NCBI GenBank assembly: GCA_964629965.1
Contig: CAZVRZ010000010.1
Span: 1 to 64,000, forward strand
Direction: 5' to 3'
Source: CAZVRZ01 sp964629965
GTDB lineage: Bacteria; Chloroflexota; Anaerolineae; Anaerolineales; UBA4823
Length of the DNA: 64,000 bases
Under the pieces are notes generated by a model that saw only the letters and a program-made list of their open reading frames with translations, was not told the DNA's origin and ran no database searches. Within the stretch, counting starts at the first letter, position 1, and every line of letters begins with the position of its first letter. A program made the translations under genes and the position numbers. Shown one piece after another: positions 17,670-26,565 of the stretch.

Positions 17670-18766
17670 AATGCTTTGCCAGGTATACCTGGCTATGTCT
17701 ATTGAGCATCTTGCTCATCTCTGGCTGCACGCAAGCAGGTCAGATCACACGCACGCCAACCATCGGCATCACCCAGGCTTATCAAACGGTTGAGGCGCGC
17801 CTGACCGAAGCAGCAATCACACAGATGGCGCTTCCGAGCAGTATCCCTTCGGAGACCGCCTCACCCATGCCTTCTATTATGGAAACGCTAGCTCCGGCAA
17901 CCGGCACGCCCATACCCGCGCCGCCTTCTAGCGCCACTCCCACCGCAACAACAGCCTGTGATATTGCAGCAGCCGGCAGCCCCATCGATGTGACCGTTCC
18001 AGATGATACCGTCATGCTGCCAGGACAAACCTTCACTAAAATCTGGCGGCTGGTGAACGTGGGCGCGTGCAATTGGAACAAAGATTATGCTGCGCATTTC
18101 TTTTATGGCAATGCAATGGGCGCGCCCGAGTTAATCTATCTCAATCAAATGGTCGCTCAGGGCGAAACAATCGAAATCGCCATTGAGATGGTTGCGCCTG
18201 AAACGGCAGGAACGCACCAGGGCAATTGGAAATTGCAAAACACATCTGGAGCGCTTTTTGGAATTGGCCCCAATGGTAATGCGCCTTTCTGGGTGCGGAT
18301 TGTTGTGCTCGAACCACCGACCGCCACCCCAACGCCATCCAGCACCCCCACAACCACATCCACCTCTACCCCCAGTCCAACTACCACCACAACCCCCACG
18401 GCGACTCCCATTATACAAAGCAGCGGCGCAGCAAGCCTGAAGCCCACTGAAACATTTGATTTCGACAATGGAATGACCAATCCTCAAACAGATGAAGATG
18501 TGATTTACGAAATCGACACCAACAATTTTCATTTGCTGACCCCTAAGAACAATGCTCAGATCGGCATTTTTGCCAGGAGTGAGCCCTCTCCAGCCGCCTG
18601 CCAGTCTGCTGCAATGAGCCAGGCGCCCATCCCGCTTGAGAGTGTCTCAGATGGCATCTATTTATGTTATCGAACTTCACAAGGTCTGACCGGCTGGATG
18701 CAATATATCGGCTTACAGGATGATGGCACGCTGCAGATAAGTTTCCGTACCTGGAGCGCCCCGTGA
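17666..18766 (+). CDS. Lipoprotein with NBR1-type Ig-like domain
   Basis: 366 residues. The lipoprotein signal is LLSILLISGC (Cys near residue 21). A Thr/Ser/Pro-rich linker (about 55-95) leads to an NBR1 central-domain-like Ig fold (about 98-210; VTVPDDTVMLPGQTFTKIWRLVNVGACNW), then a second Thr/Pro linker (about 215-255), and a C-terminal unique domain ending LQISFRTWSAP. In Chloroflexota such domains are common on exported proteins, where they probably bind surfaces or other proteins. The ATG overlaps the glycosyltransferase stop, and rsmI follows 13 nt later. Confidence 0.82.
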   Translation: MKCFARYTWLCLLSILLISGCTQAGQITRTPTIGITQAYQTVEARLTEAAITQMALPSSIPSETASPMPSIMETLAPATGTPIPAPPSSATPTATTACDIAAAGSPIDVTVPDDTVMLPGQTFTKIWRLVNVGACNWNKDYAAHFFYGNAMGAPELIYLNQMVAQGETIEIAIEMVAPETAGTHQGNWKLQNTSGALFGIGPNGNAPFWVRIVVLEPPTATPTPSSTPTTTSTSTPSPTTTTTPTATPIIQSSGAASLKPTETFDFDNGMTNPQTDEDVIYEIDTNNFHLLTPKNNAQIGIFARSEPSPAACQSAAMSQAPIPLESVSDGIYLCYRTSQGLTGWMQYIGLQDDGTLQISFRTWSAP

Positions 18767-18779
18767 AGAGGATCACTTA

Positions 18780-19613
18780 ATGAGCACTCTCTACCTGGTC
18801 GCAACCCCCATCGGTAATTTAGAGGATATCAGTGCGCGCGCCCTGAGGATATTGAATGAAGTGCCTGTGATTGCCGCTGAAGATACTCGAGAAACTCTGA
18901 AGCTCCTTTCACATTTTGATATTCACACTCGCCTAGTTAGTTATCATGACCACAATAAGCGCTTGCGGGCAGATCAAATACTGGCGGAATTAGAAAAAGG
19001 GGATGTGGCGCTGGTATCTGATGCCGGTACGCCTGCCCTGAATGATCCAGGGTTCGAACTGGTGTGTGCGGCACTCGATAGAGATCACCAGGTTTGTCCG
19101 GTGCCAGGTCCCAGCGCGCCTGTGGCCGCGCTGGTCGCTTCTGGACTACCCACAGATGCCTTTTTATACATAGGATATTTACCTCGGAAACGCCAGGAGC
19201 GATGCCGCAAACTGGCAGAGGTTGCCGATTTGCCTTATACCCTGGTGATCCTGGAAACTCCTCACCGGCTTTTAGAGGCCTTGCTAGATATAGAAACATC
19301 ATTGGGCAATCGCGAAATGGCTGTTGCTCGCGAATTAACCAAAGTATTCGAAGAAATACGGCGCGGCAGCATTCGGGAATTATACGAACACTTTTCTGCT
19401 CATCATCCAAAAGGCGAGTTTACCCTGGTTGTGGCGGGACAGCGCGCCCCCAGGCAAGCCTGGGACGAACAACAACTGAGGGCGGCTATTGGGACATGCC
19501 TTTCCGATCAACTGCCGGCTGCGCAAATTGCCAGCAAGCTAGCTGAAGAATCGGGCTGGGCCCGCCGAGATATTTATCGCTTCATTGTAGATATGCAACA
19601 TACTTCCAGATAA
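18780..19613 (+). CDS. rsmI: 16S rRNA (cytidine1402-2'-O)-methyltransferase
   Basis: 277 residues of the tetrapyrrole-methylase (SPOUT-unlike) fold. LYLVATPIGNLEDISARAL and EDTRETLKLLSHF at the N-terminus, SDAGTPALNDPG and the PGPSAPVAALVASGLP segment are hallmark RsmI motifs. It methylates the 2'-O of C1402 in the ribosomal P site. GAAGAGG stands upstream of the ATG. It closes the DUF951/glycosyltransferase/lipoprotein run. Confidence 0.95.
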   Translation: MSTLYLVATPIGNLEDISARALRILNEVPVIAAEDTRETLKLLSHFDIHTRLVSYHDHNKRLRADQILAELEKGDVALVSDAGTPALNDPGFELVCAALDRDHQVCPVPGPSAPVAALVASGLPTDAFLYIGYLPRKRQERCRKLAEVADLPYTLVILETPHRLLEALLDIETSLGNREMAVARELTKVFEEIRRGSIRELYEHFSAHHPKGEFTLVVAGQRAPRQAWDEQQLRAAIGTCLSDQLPAAQIASKLAEESGWARRDIYRFIVDMQHTSR

Positions 19614-19716
19614 CGATCCCAGTGCCTGGCAGAAAGGAATTTCTAATCCGCCTCGCCCAACCGACCAAACGCTAAGAAAAAAGCTTTTAATGGTATCAAG
19701 GAGAATTGGCAGTCCG

Positions 19717-20778
19717 ATGGATCTCAATCTTTACACAGTATTCTCAAAAATTGATCGGCAAGATATGCTCTCCCACATCGATGGTCTACCGGACCAACTG
19801 GCAACGGCCTGGGAAACCGGCAAGCAAAAGCCTTTGCCAGATTGGCAAGGCATCGAACGCGTCCTAGTCACCGGGATGGGTGGCAGCGCAATCGGAGCCG
19901 ATCTATTGGCCGCATACAATGAGAAATCTTGCCGTGTGCCTTTTTTCGTTCAACGCGATTATGAACTGCCCGGTTGGGCGCAGGACTCCAGCACATTGGT
20001 CATCGCATCTTCACACTCGGGTGGTACGGAAGAGACTCTATCCGCCTTCCAGCAAGCGACACAACGAGGCTGCCGGAGATTAGCGTTATCGACCGGCGGC
20101 GAATTGGAACGCATGGCAAATGACAGCGGCGCAATCCTTTGGAAATTCGAGCATCACGGGCAACCTCAAGCTGCAATGGGTTATTCATTTGGGCTGCTGC
20201 TGGCCGCTTTTGCCCGATTGGGACTGATCCCTGACCCCGAAGCAGAATTGTGGAATGCTGTTGAGGCCATGCGCAGTCAACAAGTTGAGTTGCAGGCCAA
20301 TATCCCCGTGGCGCAGAATCGGGCCAAGCGACTGGCAGGGCAGTTGGTAGGCCGCTGGGTGGCAGTGATGGGCTCGGGACTACTGGCGCCCGTTGCTCGC
20401 CGATGGAAAAGCCAGATCAGCGAATTGGCTAAAGCCTGGGCACAATTTGAATTCATACCTGAAGCCAACCATAATACACTGGCAGGCTGCCTGTATCCAG
20501 ACTTGGCGCTCAGCCGGACGGTAGTTCTATTTCTTCGGTCCCCCCACGATCATCCACGTAATCAACGCCGGATACAACTGACTCAACAGAGCATGATGCT
20601 GAACGGATTGGGTACAGACATCGTTGATGCCAGGGGGGATACTCCGCTGGCTAACCTGTGGACCATGCTTCATTTTGGCGATTACACTGCTTATTACCTT
20701 GCCATGTGCTATGAGGTAGACCCCACTCCGGCAGAAGTTTTGCAACAATTGAGACAACAACTTGCCATGAACGCTTAG
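19717..20778 (+). CDS. Bifunctional phosphoglucose/phosphomannose isomerase
   Basis: 353 residues. Two SIS domains interconvert glucose-6-P or mannose-6-P with fructose-6-P. Motifs seen: VTGMGGSAIGADLL, SSHSGGTEETLSA, the catalytic EANHNT with Glu and His near 245-250, and AAMGYSFG. This short family (about 330-350 residues) is typical of archaea and some bacteria and replaces classical PGI. The ATG at 19717 has an AAGGAG site 13 nt upstream, a rather long spacing. An alternative ATG at 19690 lacks a ribosome site. About 100 nt separate it from rsmI. The PAP2 gene is convergent, 13 nt after the stop. Confidence 0.9.
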   Translation: MDLNLYTVFSKIDRQDMLSHIDGLPDQLATAWETGKQKPLPDWQGIERVLVTGMGGSAIGADLLAAYNEKSCRVPFFVQRDYELPGWAQDSSTLVIASSHSGGTEETLSAFQQATQRGCRRLALSTGGELERMANDSGAILWKFEHHGQPQAAMGYSFGLLLAAFARLGLIPDPEAELWNAVEAMRSQQVELQANIPVAQNRAKRLAGQLVGRWVAVMGSGLLAPVARRWKSQISELAKAWAQFEFIPEANHNTLAGCLYPDLALSRTVVLFLRSPHDHPRNQRRIQLTQQSMMLNGLGTDIVDARGDTPLANLWTMLHFGDYTAYYLAMCYEVDPTPAEVLQQLRQQLAMNA

Positions 20779-20791
20779 CGCGACGGCGTCT

Positions 20792-21304
20792 CTACAAGAC
20801 AACCAATAGGATCATGCTGCCCATCAACAAACCAAAAGCGCATCCAGCAATCACATCCAGCACATAGTGCACCCCCATAGCAATACGCGCCAGGGCAACC
20901 AGAGGCGCCCAAATCAACAATATCAGGCCAAGCCAGGCAGGTCCAATCCCTAACCCCATCACCGCCAACATACAAGCACGCGCAGCATGCCCAGATGGGA
21001 AAGAATGCGGATCAGTACTGCGATAAAAATTTCCCCATTCTCCTTCTGGGCGCCGGCGGCGAATAGTGAACTTAATCACCAGAACCAAAACGGCTGTTAC
21101 CAGGATCCCTGCCGCCAGCAGCAAGGCCCTTTCTTTCCAGAAGCTCGTTCCAAAGATCCACAAGAGAGTTAAAGCCAATATCCAAAACCAGGAATCGCCG
21201 GAGTGTGCAAAAAATATTGCAAAACGACGCAAAAGCCCGGGACTCTCTGCAATACGCATTTGCGTCGATATGCGTGCATCCCAGGCCAACAACTTATCCA
21301 GCAT
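20792..21304 (-). CDS. PAP2-family phosphatase (membrane)
   Basis: 170 residues with about five membrane helices. The three PAP2 signature blocks are present: KFTIRRRRP (near 80), PSGHAAR (near 103) and ARIAMGVHYVLDVIAG (near 137), giving the nucleophile His and its helper residues. Enzymes of this type remove phosphate from undecaprenyl pyrophosphate, phosphatidate or similar lipids. Its start overlaps the end of the nucleotidyltransferase gene by 11 nt, so the pair is co-translated, which may point to a phospholipid head-group or phospho-alcohol substrate. Confidence 0.88.
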   Translation of the reverse strand: MLDKLLAWDARISTQMRIAESPGLLRRFAIFFAHSGDSWFWILALTLLWIFGTSFWKERALLLAAGILVTAVLVLVIKFTIRRRRPEGEWGNFYRSTDPHSFPSGHAARACMLAVMGLGIGPAWLGLILLIWAPLVALARIAMGVHYVLDVIAGCAFGLLMGSMILLVVL

Positions 21305-22076
21305 GCCCAGCCTGGCGCTCTAGATCGGCTCGAACCAATTCCAATTGGTAGGGCTTATCTACATCCATGCCCACTTCTGCGTAAGGGCAAAGGACAACCC
21401 GACCTTTTAAACCCAGACTACGGCTGATCCTTTGTTCTGCATCTTGCAAAGTCAGTTGACGGGTCAGAAGCAAGAAGAGGACATCGAATCCCAAGATAGC
21501 GGCTTGTTTGGCCGGATTCTTGCGAGAATCGATGATCTGATTGAATAAATCTTCTTTACCAGAAATCGTCATCGTTCGCGCCACATTCATATCGCCGCCG
21601 CACACCTCTGCATTTTTGAGACGTGTATAGGTTCGCTTCGAATTTGGATAACGGTTTTCCATTGTCTGGCGATCGATCACATTGTAATAGAAATCGTCAT
21701 CCGTTTTCATTGCTTCGTTCACTACCCAATCCACCATTTCAGGTGTGATGGCAGGAATATCTGAAGAAACCAGCAAAGCATGTTTTACAGTAGGGTCAAG
21801 GGTTTGAACCTGTTTGACGCCTTCGAGGATATTTTCCAACATGCCGCCCCGGTTCTGGGTAAAAGTCATGGGTTTCGAAGAGGTAATACCACTCTCAGGA
21901 GTTAAACCCATGATCAAGATACTCTGTATCGATCTGGCCTCGCTCAGCGCGTCAAGCACCCATTGAATCATAGGCTTGCCGGCGATGGGAAGCATGGCCT
22001 TCGAGAGGCCCTGGGTATATTCGTATAACGGTTCTCCAGGGTTTGGAATTCCACCTGCGGTAACGATCGCGTACAT
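21294..22076 (-). CDS. MobA-like/NTP-transferase-fold nucleotidyltransferase
   Basis: 260 residues. The N-terminal signature is AIVTAGGIPNPG...LSKAMLPIAGKPMIQWVLDAL, in which the glycine-rich loop and Lys bind the nucleotide, and VSSDIPAITPEMVDW has the metal-binding Asp. The fold is that of enzymes joining an NTP to a sugar phosphate or phospho-alcohol. The usual Lys/Arg after the glycine loop is displaced by an insert (PNPGEPLYEYTQG). The substrate is unknown. It lies 3 nt after the quinate-dehydrogenase-like gene and overlaps the PAP2 gene. Confidence 0.75.
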   Translation of the reverse strand: MYAIVTAGGIPNPGEPLYEYTQGLSKAMLPIAGKPMIQWVLDALSEARSIQSILIMGLTPESGITSSKPMTFTQNRGGMLENILEGVKQVQTLDPTVKHALLVSSDIPAITPEMVDWVVNEAMKTDDDFYYNVIDRQTMENRYPNSKRTYTRLKNAEVCGGDMNVARTMTISGKEDLFNQIIDSRKNPAKQAAILGFDVLFLLLTRQLTLQDAEQRISRSLGLKGRVVLCPYAEVGMDVDKPYQLELVRADLERQAGHAG

Positions 22077-22079
22077 AGG

Positions 22080-22979
22080 TTAGTTCAACTCCTGTAGTTG
22101 TGGCTTAAGGCCTAGTCGATCGATCAGTTCGTTCAACTCGGCATAAGAAAGCTTGCGGCCCTTGCCAGATACTGCGATCAATGCCGCTTCCATCATATTC
22201 GTACCAAATGAACGACCATCCAGGTTGGGTGTGGTTGTTACCATGTACTTCACACCCGCTTGCTTGAATATCTCGACATCCGCCTGGGTAGTGGTATTGG
22301 TCACGATCACTTTGCCATCCATGTGATAGGGCATACACCTGCGAATATAATGGCAATCGCCGGCAGTTACTGTGGCCCACTGATAGTACTTTTCCCACTT
22401 GGGGACTCGTTCTTCCTGCTTGGCGCCTGTCGGATAGACCCAATCGAATGGTAAACGCCCGGCAAGAGGCATCAAGACGGCAGCAAAAGTTTTGAGGGCG
22501 CGCTCACTGCGAAGAGGAACATCAAAGCCTAAGCCAAACATGAGATCACCGTAAACACATTGATATCCCGCCTGGCGAAAGGACAATCCCAGCCCCCAAC
22601 GGTCAACCCCTGTGGCAACGAAAACTTTCTTTTCGCGAACATACTCACCAATGTGAGCATCCAGGAAAGCAGCCACTTTATTTTCAAGAGTGTTTTTTAG
22701 ACCTGTTCCATCTACCACGGGCGTTTTTTGAATAAAACGCACCATTTTCTGTACCGAATATAAAGGGTACCAACGATCCTCTACCATCACTCCCAAATCT
22801 GCGCCACCGACTCCAAATGCATCTACTTGCCCATCGAGCTCCTTATACATTTGCGCAGCTTTCTCCATGTCACCATCGGTTCCGATGCGCTCGATACGCA
22901 CTATTTCACCTAAAAGCTCTACTTCGACACATTTATCTCGCTTTGATGAACCAATACTGATACTGACCGCTCGCTTCAT
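22080..22979 (-). CDS. Protein of the family often annotated quinate 5-dehydrogenase (function doubtful)
   Basis: 299 residues, no membrane helix. A glycine-rich stretch (FGVGGADLGVM near residue 57) and a second one in the middle (FVATGVDRWGLGL) could form nucleotide-binding loops, but I see no clear canonical shikimate-dehydrogenase motif. Databases label such Chloroflexota/Firmicutes proteins quinate/shikimate dehydrogenase. I rely on memory for that and consider the reaction unproven. AAGGATAGG lies before the ATG. It is first in a three-gene operon with the nucleotidyltransferase and PAP2 phosphatase. The 183 nt upstream contain no other gene. Confidence 0.5.
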   Translation of the reverse strand: MKRAVSISIGSSKRDKCVEVELLGEIVRIERIGTDGDMEKAAQMYKELDGQVDAFGVGGADLGVMVEDRWYPLYSVQKMVRFIQKTPVVDGTGLKNTLENKVAAFLDAHIGEYVREKKVFVATGVDRWGLGLSFRQAGYQCVYGDLMFGLGFDVPLRSERALKTFAAVLMPLAGRLPFDWVYPTGAKQEERVPKWEKYYQWATVTAGDCHYIRRCMPYHMDGKVIVTNTTTQADVEIFKQAGVKYMVTTTPNLDGRSFGTNMMEAALIAVSGKGRKLSYAELNELIDRLGLKPQLQELN

Positions 22980-23162
22980 AAGTACCTATCCTTATTATCT
23001 GGAATAAAAAAGAAACCTTACCTGGCATCAAGAATATCCCCAACAATGGGAGTATACCCTGAACTCATCATTATTGAAAACCCTGTGCAGCGGCGAACGA
23101 TACGATACATTCTGCGGCTGAATTTTGCGCTACCATCTAGAAAAACAAATATAAACCAAGGT

Positions 23163-23708
23163 TTATAGAGGGAAAATTTCTCCACGAGCAGCGCCCTGAG
23201 AATTTATATACAGCAAACCGGCGCTGGGAGATGTTCTGTGATGCCCCGAACAACAGGCAACACCAGGGTTAAAGATCAAACAACCATTGATCGTCTCGAT
23301 TATGGGCATATGAATATGCCCAAATACGATCACACCTGCTCCGGAAAATGATTTTATGACACGAGAAACATAATGGGTCTCTTCCAGCCCATGCAACATG
23401 TAATGTCCTTTGTCTAGAAAATATTGCCACAAAGATCCATGTCCATGTGTCAGGCCCACCCGGACTCCTTCGAAAGTTAATAACCGACTGATAGGCAAAG
23501 CACGCAAGTGATAGATATCCCGATTGCCTCGCACGGCATAAACCGGCGCTATTTGGCCTAGCTCATCGAGAACAACCGATGTTGAGATATCGCCGGCATG
23601 TAAGATAGCAGCAACGCCAGCCGAGCGAAAAGAAGCCAACAACTTCGGCGACAAACAGGGCCGGCGATCAGGTACATGGGTATCGGCGACAACACCAAGA
23701 ACAACCAT
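23163..23708 (-). CDS. Metallophosphoesterase (YfcE/MJ0936-like)
   Basis: 181 residues with the calcineurin-like dimetal site: D in VVADTHVPDR, D in LHAGDIS, N in VRGNRD, H in THGHG and H in VFGHIHMPI. YfcE-type enzymes hydrolyse phosphodiesters and are manganese dependent, and their natural substrate is mostly unknown. It follows the GNAT gene after 12 nt on the same strand, with GAGGT as ribosome site. Confidence 0.88.
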   Translation of the reverse strand: MVVLGVVADTHVPDRRPCLSPKLLASFRSAGVAAILHAGDISTSVVLDELGQIAPVYAVRGNRDIYHLRALPISRLLTFEGVRVGLTHGHGSLWQYFLDKGHYMLHGLEETHYVSRVIKSFSGAGVIVFGHIHMPIIETINGCLIFNPGVACCSGHHRTSPSAGLLYINSQGAARGEIFPL

Positions 23709-23720
23709 TTAGCGGCAACC

Positions 23721-25061
23721 TCAGGAAACCGGCCAGACACAAGAAGGTTTCTTGGGGAATAATACTCCCAGCAAGCCTGCAATTTGGTCCGAATCAGCCG
23801 AACAATCTGCGTAGGCATAGCGAAGTTCTTCCAGCGAACGATATCCAAATAAGAGCTGCAAGAATGTTAGATTAGGAAAGGCAGCATCACCCGAATGTCC
23901 CTGTGGAGTGGGTTGCCATCTTTCAACTACTGCCAGGTGACCTTTGTCAAACAGCAGGCGCAGCCCATCACGGTAAAAGGTCAGTTTGAATTCGCCCGAA
24001 TAACCGACGAAATAAGATTCGGCCAACCTGCGATCCAACACCGGGCTAATGCGGCGGATGAAAGCGGGCAAATCGGGCACGCGCACATACCAGGCATACG
24101 GCGGACGGACCCGCGGCAAACGACCGGGGATCACATGATATACCGGATGATCCAACCCGAGATAAAAACCGAAAGATGAACAAGGTTCACTGCCATATTC
24201 GGCTTTATAATTAGCTCCTGCTGCCATCAAATATCGAATTACACTCGGTGTTACGTCAGCCCACGAAATACCGATTTTGAGTTCATATGTGGTAGCAGCT
24301 AACATGGCTCCCCAGCGATAAGGGGGATGCGCCAGGAAACCGACTGCTTCGCCTTGGGGTGTTTCAATGACACGCAATTCATAGCGGCAGACATTTTCAC
24401 TACTTTTTCCAGATAATTCATAACGCAAAAGAGCATCATCCCAGACACAGGATACCAGGGAACGGCGGCAACCTTGCTCGTAAAGAGCAGCCAGCCAACC
24501 CAGATCATTCTCCACCGCAGGCCGGATCAGAAAAGGCTCTTCTTGCCCCTCGGCCAACCTGGGCACCTGGGGGGTAAAACCGGATCGCCCGCCTGATAAG
24601 TCCAGTCCCATTTCATATCCAAATAACCGATAGTAATAAGGGATGCCGGTAATCGCCTGCACCAACTCACCACGCTCGGTGCTCCAGGCATGGATCACAT
24701 CAAACTGAGCACGTACCAGGCCGCGGTCACGGTAACCAGGCAATGTTCCTACTAATTCGGGGCGCCCCACGCCGAATGGAATACCTTCATACGTCCAGGT
24801 TTGCGAAATTAGATTGAGGCTGGATACGATCTTTCCGGAGGCTGTGTCTTCAACCACCGTAAAGTCTCCCGGAGCGAAAGTGGGATGGGGCCTGGTCAAC
24901 AAATCCTGTACCCATACCCTGACGCGCTCGTCAGGAATATTTTCTTGCATATTGCCATGCACCATGGCATCAAAACCAGAGAGTTCCTCGGCATCCGCAC
25001 GGGAGGCACGGCGCACAAGCAAGCCATCACCCAAATCACGTATAATTGCTCGACCGCTCAT
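23721..25061 (-). CDS. GNAT-family N-acetyltransferase, Eis-like
   Basis: 446 residues. The N-terminal GNAT domain (about 10-150) contains PGYRDRGLVRAQFDVIHAW, the acetyl-CoA pyrophosphate-binding loop region. A second GNAT-like domain (about 190-330) and a C-terminal sterol-carrier-like part (about 350-430; LDRRLAESYFVGYSGEFKLTFYRDGL) follow, the layout of Eis/enhanced-intracellular-survival proteins. Substrates of those are amines on antibiotics, peptides or lysines. ATG 25061 is used: AGGAG stands 6 nt upstream, and the frame also has a TTG two codons earlier. Confidence 0.8.
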   Translation of the reverse strand: MSGRAIIRDLGDGLLVRRASRADAEELSGFDAMVHGNMQENIPDERVRVWVQDLLTRPHPTFAPGDFTVVEDTASGKIVSSLNLISQTWTYEGIPFGVGRPELVGTLPGYRDRGLVRAQFDVIHAWSTERGELVQAITGIPYYYRLFGYEMGLDLSGGRSGFTPQVPRLAEGQEEPFLIRPAVENDLGWLAALYEQGCRRSLVSCVWDDALLRYELSGKSSENVCRYELRVIETPQGEAVGFLAHPPYRWGAMLAATTYELKIGISWADVTPSVIRYLMAAGANYKAEYGSEPCSSFGFYLGLDHPVYHVIPGRLPRVRPPYAWYVRVPDLPAFIRRISPVLDRRLAESYFVGYSGEFKLTFYRDGLRLLFDKGHLAVVERWQPTPQGHSGDAAFPNLTFLQLLFGYRSLEELRYAYADCSADSDQIAGLLGVLFPKKPSCVWPVS

Positions 25062-25366
25062 CGTCAACTCCTAAATCAAACGCTCATTTCGCCTCAACTT
25101 CGTAACAACAGAACCCTAATTTTACTCCAGTTTTCTTATCCAATATGGAACGCGCCATTTTTCAGGACGATTGTTTCCGCCCTGGTGGGCAGACGCAATC
25201 CCTAAAAGCGATAGGTTTGGGGATGTTGGTGTGACTGCGGTCACACCAACATCCCCCATTTCCCTCTCTAGTGGGAGAAATCGCTCCCAATGCGATTACC
25301 CGAAACACCCCGCATACCTCAAGTTTTAAGTATAATATGGGTAATCACTCCAAGGAGCAGGTAAGG
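25062..25366. other. 305-nt divergent intergenic region
   Basis: Between the GNAT gene (minus) and sixA (plus). It contains a perfect 16-bp inverted repeat (25219-25256), a second small hairpin (stem TGGGAG/CTCCCA, 25272-25289) and TATAAT at 25331-25336 for sixA without a -35. No ORF with support and no tRNA-like fold seen. Confidence 0.6.
25219..25256. repeat. perfect 16-bp palindrome (hairpin), 6-nt loop
   Basis: GGGGATGTTGGTGTGA (25219-25234), loop CTGCGG, then its exact complement (25241-25256). It lies between two divergent genes, so it is not a terminator of either. It could be a binding site for a dimeric regulator, or the end of an unannotated RNA. No run of T follows on either strand. 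Confidence 0.75.
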
Positions 25367-25861
25367 ATGAAAACACTTCTCGTGCTGAGGCATGCCAAGT
25401 CCAGTTGGAAAGAAGCAGATGTATCAGATCATGATCGGCCTCTCAATCCACGCGGCCAACTCGATGCGCCGCATATGGGAAGATTGCTCCGAGAGCTAGC
25501 CCTGCTTCCCGATCTCATCGCCAGCTCAACAGCCCGGCGAGCGCGCGCAACGGCAACGGCTGTTGCAGAAAACAGCGGCTATTCTGGTGAAATTCGTTTT
25601 TATCCTGAGATGTACCAGGCGCAAGTCGAAGAGCTTTTAAATTTGCTGCGCGGGCTTCCTAATAGTATTCGTTGTGTTTTACTGGTTGGGCACAATCCCG
25701 AATTTGAGGGGCTGGTTGAAACTTTGATCGAAGAATATGTGCCCCTAAAAACAGCCACCCTGGTGCAGATTGAACTGCCCATAATAAACTGGGAAGATGT
25801 TGAAGATACTACTGGGGCGGTGATTGGTGTCTGGAATCCACGCGATTCAAGCGCTTTGTAA
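25367..25861 (+). CDS. sixA: Phosphohistidine phosphatase SixA-like (histidine phosphatase superfamily)
   Basis: 164 residues from the ATG at 25367, which has AAGGAG 9 nt upstream. The frame is open from 25271 but the earlier Met codons are poorly supported. The catalytic RHG-type motif appears as LRHAKSS, with Arg and His near residue 7-8, and the second His is in LVGHNPEFEGL. SixA removes phosphate from the His of HPt domains in E. coli. Bacterial homologues may have broader targets. A hybrid histidine kinase lies about 4 kb away but without operon linkage. Confidence 0.85.
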   Translation: MKTLLVLRHAKSSWKEADVSDHDRPLNPRGQLDAPHMGRLLRELALLPDLIASSTARRARATATAVAENSGYSGEIRFYPEMYQAQVEELLNLLRGLPNSIRCVLLVGHNPEFEGLVETLIEEYVPLKTATLVQIELPIINWEDVEDTTGAVIGVWNPRDSSAL

Positions 25862-25881
25862 GTTGATCGCAGGTAATCGTA

Positions 25882-26565
25882 TCAGGCTCGTTTTCTCAAA
25901 AAGCCTCCAACCACAACCAATATTGAACCAAGAACCACCATGAGAGTGATAGCAATCAGGATCACATTCTCGAACAATTCTCCTCCGGCAAAAGCAATGC
26001 CTTGCGCAGGATTGCTTTCAGACCGATCATCTAGCTTGTTTTGGACATCGTTCGAATCGGGCTGAACAACGGCGGTAGTTGATGTTGGGATAGGCGTTGT
26101 GGTTCGAGTTGGGCGTCGAGTAGGGGTCGGAGGCACTGGTGTTAGCGTTGAGGTCGGTTCCGGGGTGGGTGTGGCGGTATCGAGCAAACGGATACGTATC
26201 TTGTCATTCGGATACAGTACTGCATCTTGTATGAAGCCATTCAAAGCCAGCAGGTCAGTGTAATCCACGTCATAATCTACAGCAATGCTGGCTAATGATT
26301 CGCCAGGTTGCACAATGTGAATTAAATATCCTTCCTCATCGATCATTCCGTTCTGTGCTTCCGAAACGCTTTCACCTGTTATCGTTGCACTGGCGGTTGG
26401 AACTTCGTTCTGCAAGATGGGCAAGCCTTTGGCAACACGCAATGGGTTGGCCGCATCAATCAGTTCGCCCCCATCTCCTGCCTGAGCGAACGATGATTGA
26501 ACATTCCCCACCAGCAGAACAAGCACAGCTAAGATCCACAATAAGAAATTATAGCTACGACTCAT
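25882..26565 (-). CDS. LysM-domain membrane protein
   Basis: 227 residues. An N-terminal signal/anchor (about 8-25), a LysM module (about 80-128; HIVQPGESLASIAVDYDVDYTDLLALNG) that binds cell-wall glycan, a Thr/Pro-rich linker (about 130-165) and a C-terminal membrane helix followed by RKRA. It probably spans the cell envelope, with LysM outside. The ATG overlaps the stop of the PncC gene (ATGA), so the two are translated together. The 3' end is convergent with sixA with 20 nt between. Confidence 0.85.
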   Translation of the reverse strand: MSRSYNFLLWILAVLVLLVGNVQSSFAQAGDGGELIDAANPLRVAKGLPILQNEVPTASATITGESVSEAQNGMIDEEGYLIHIVQPGESLASIAVDYDVDYTDLLALNGFIQDAVLYPNDKIRIRLLDTATPTPEPTSTLTPVPPTPTRRPTRTTTPIPTSTTAVVQPDSNDVQNKLDDRSESNPAQGIAFAGGELFENVILIAITLMVVLGSILVVVGGFLRKRA

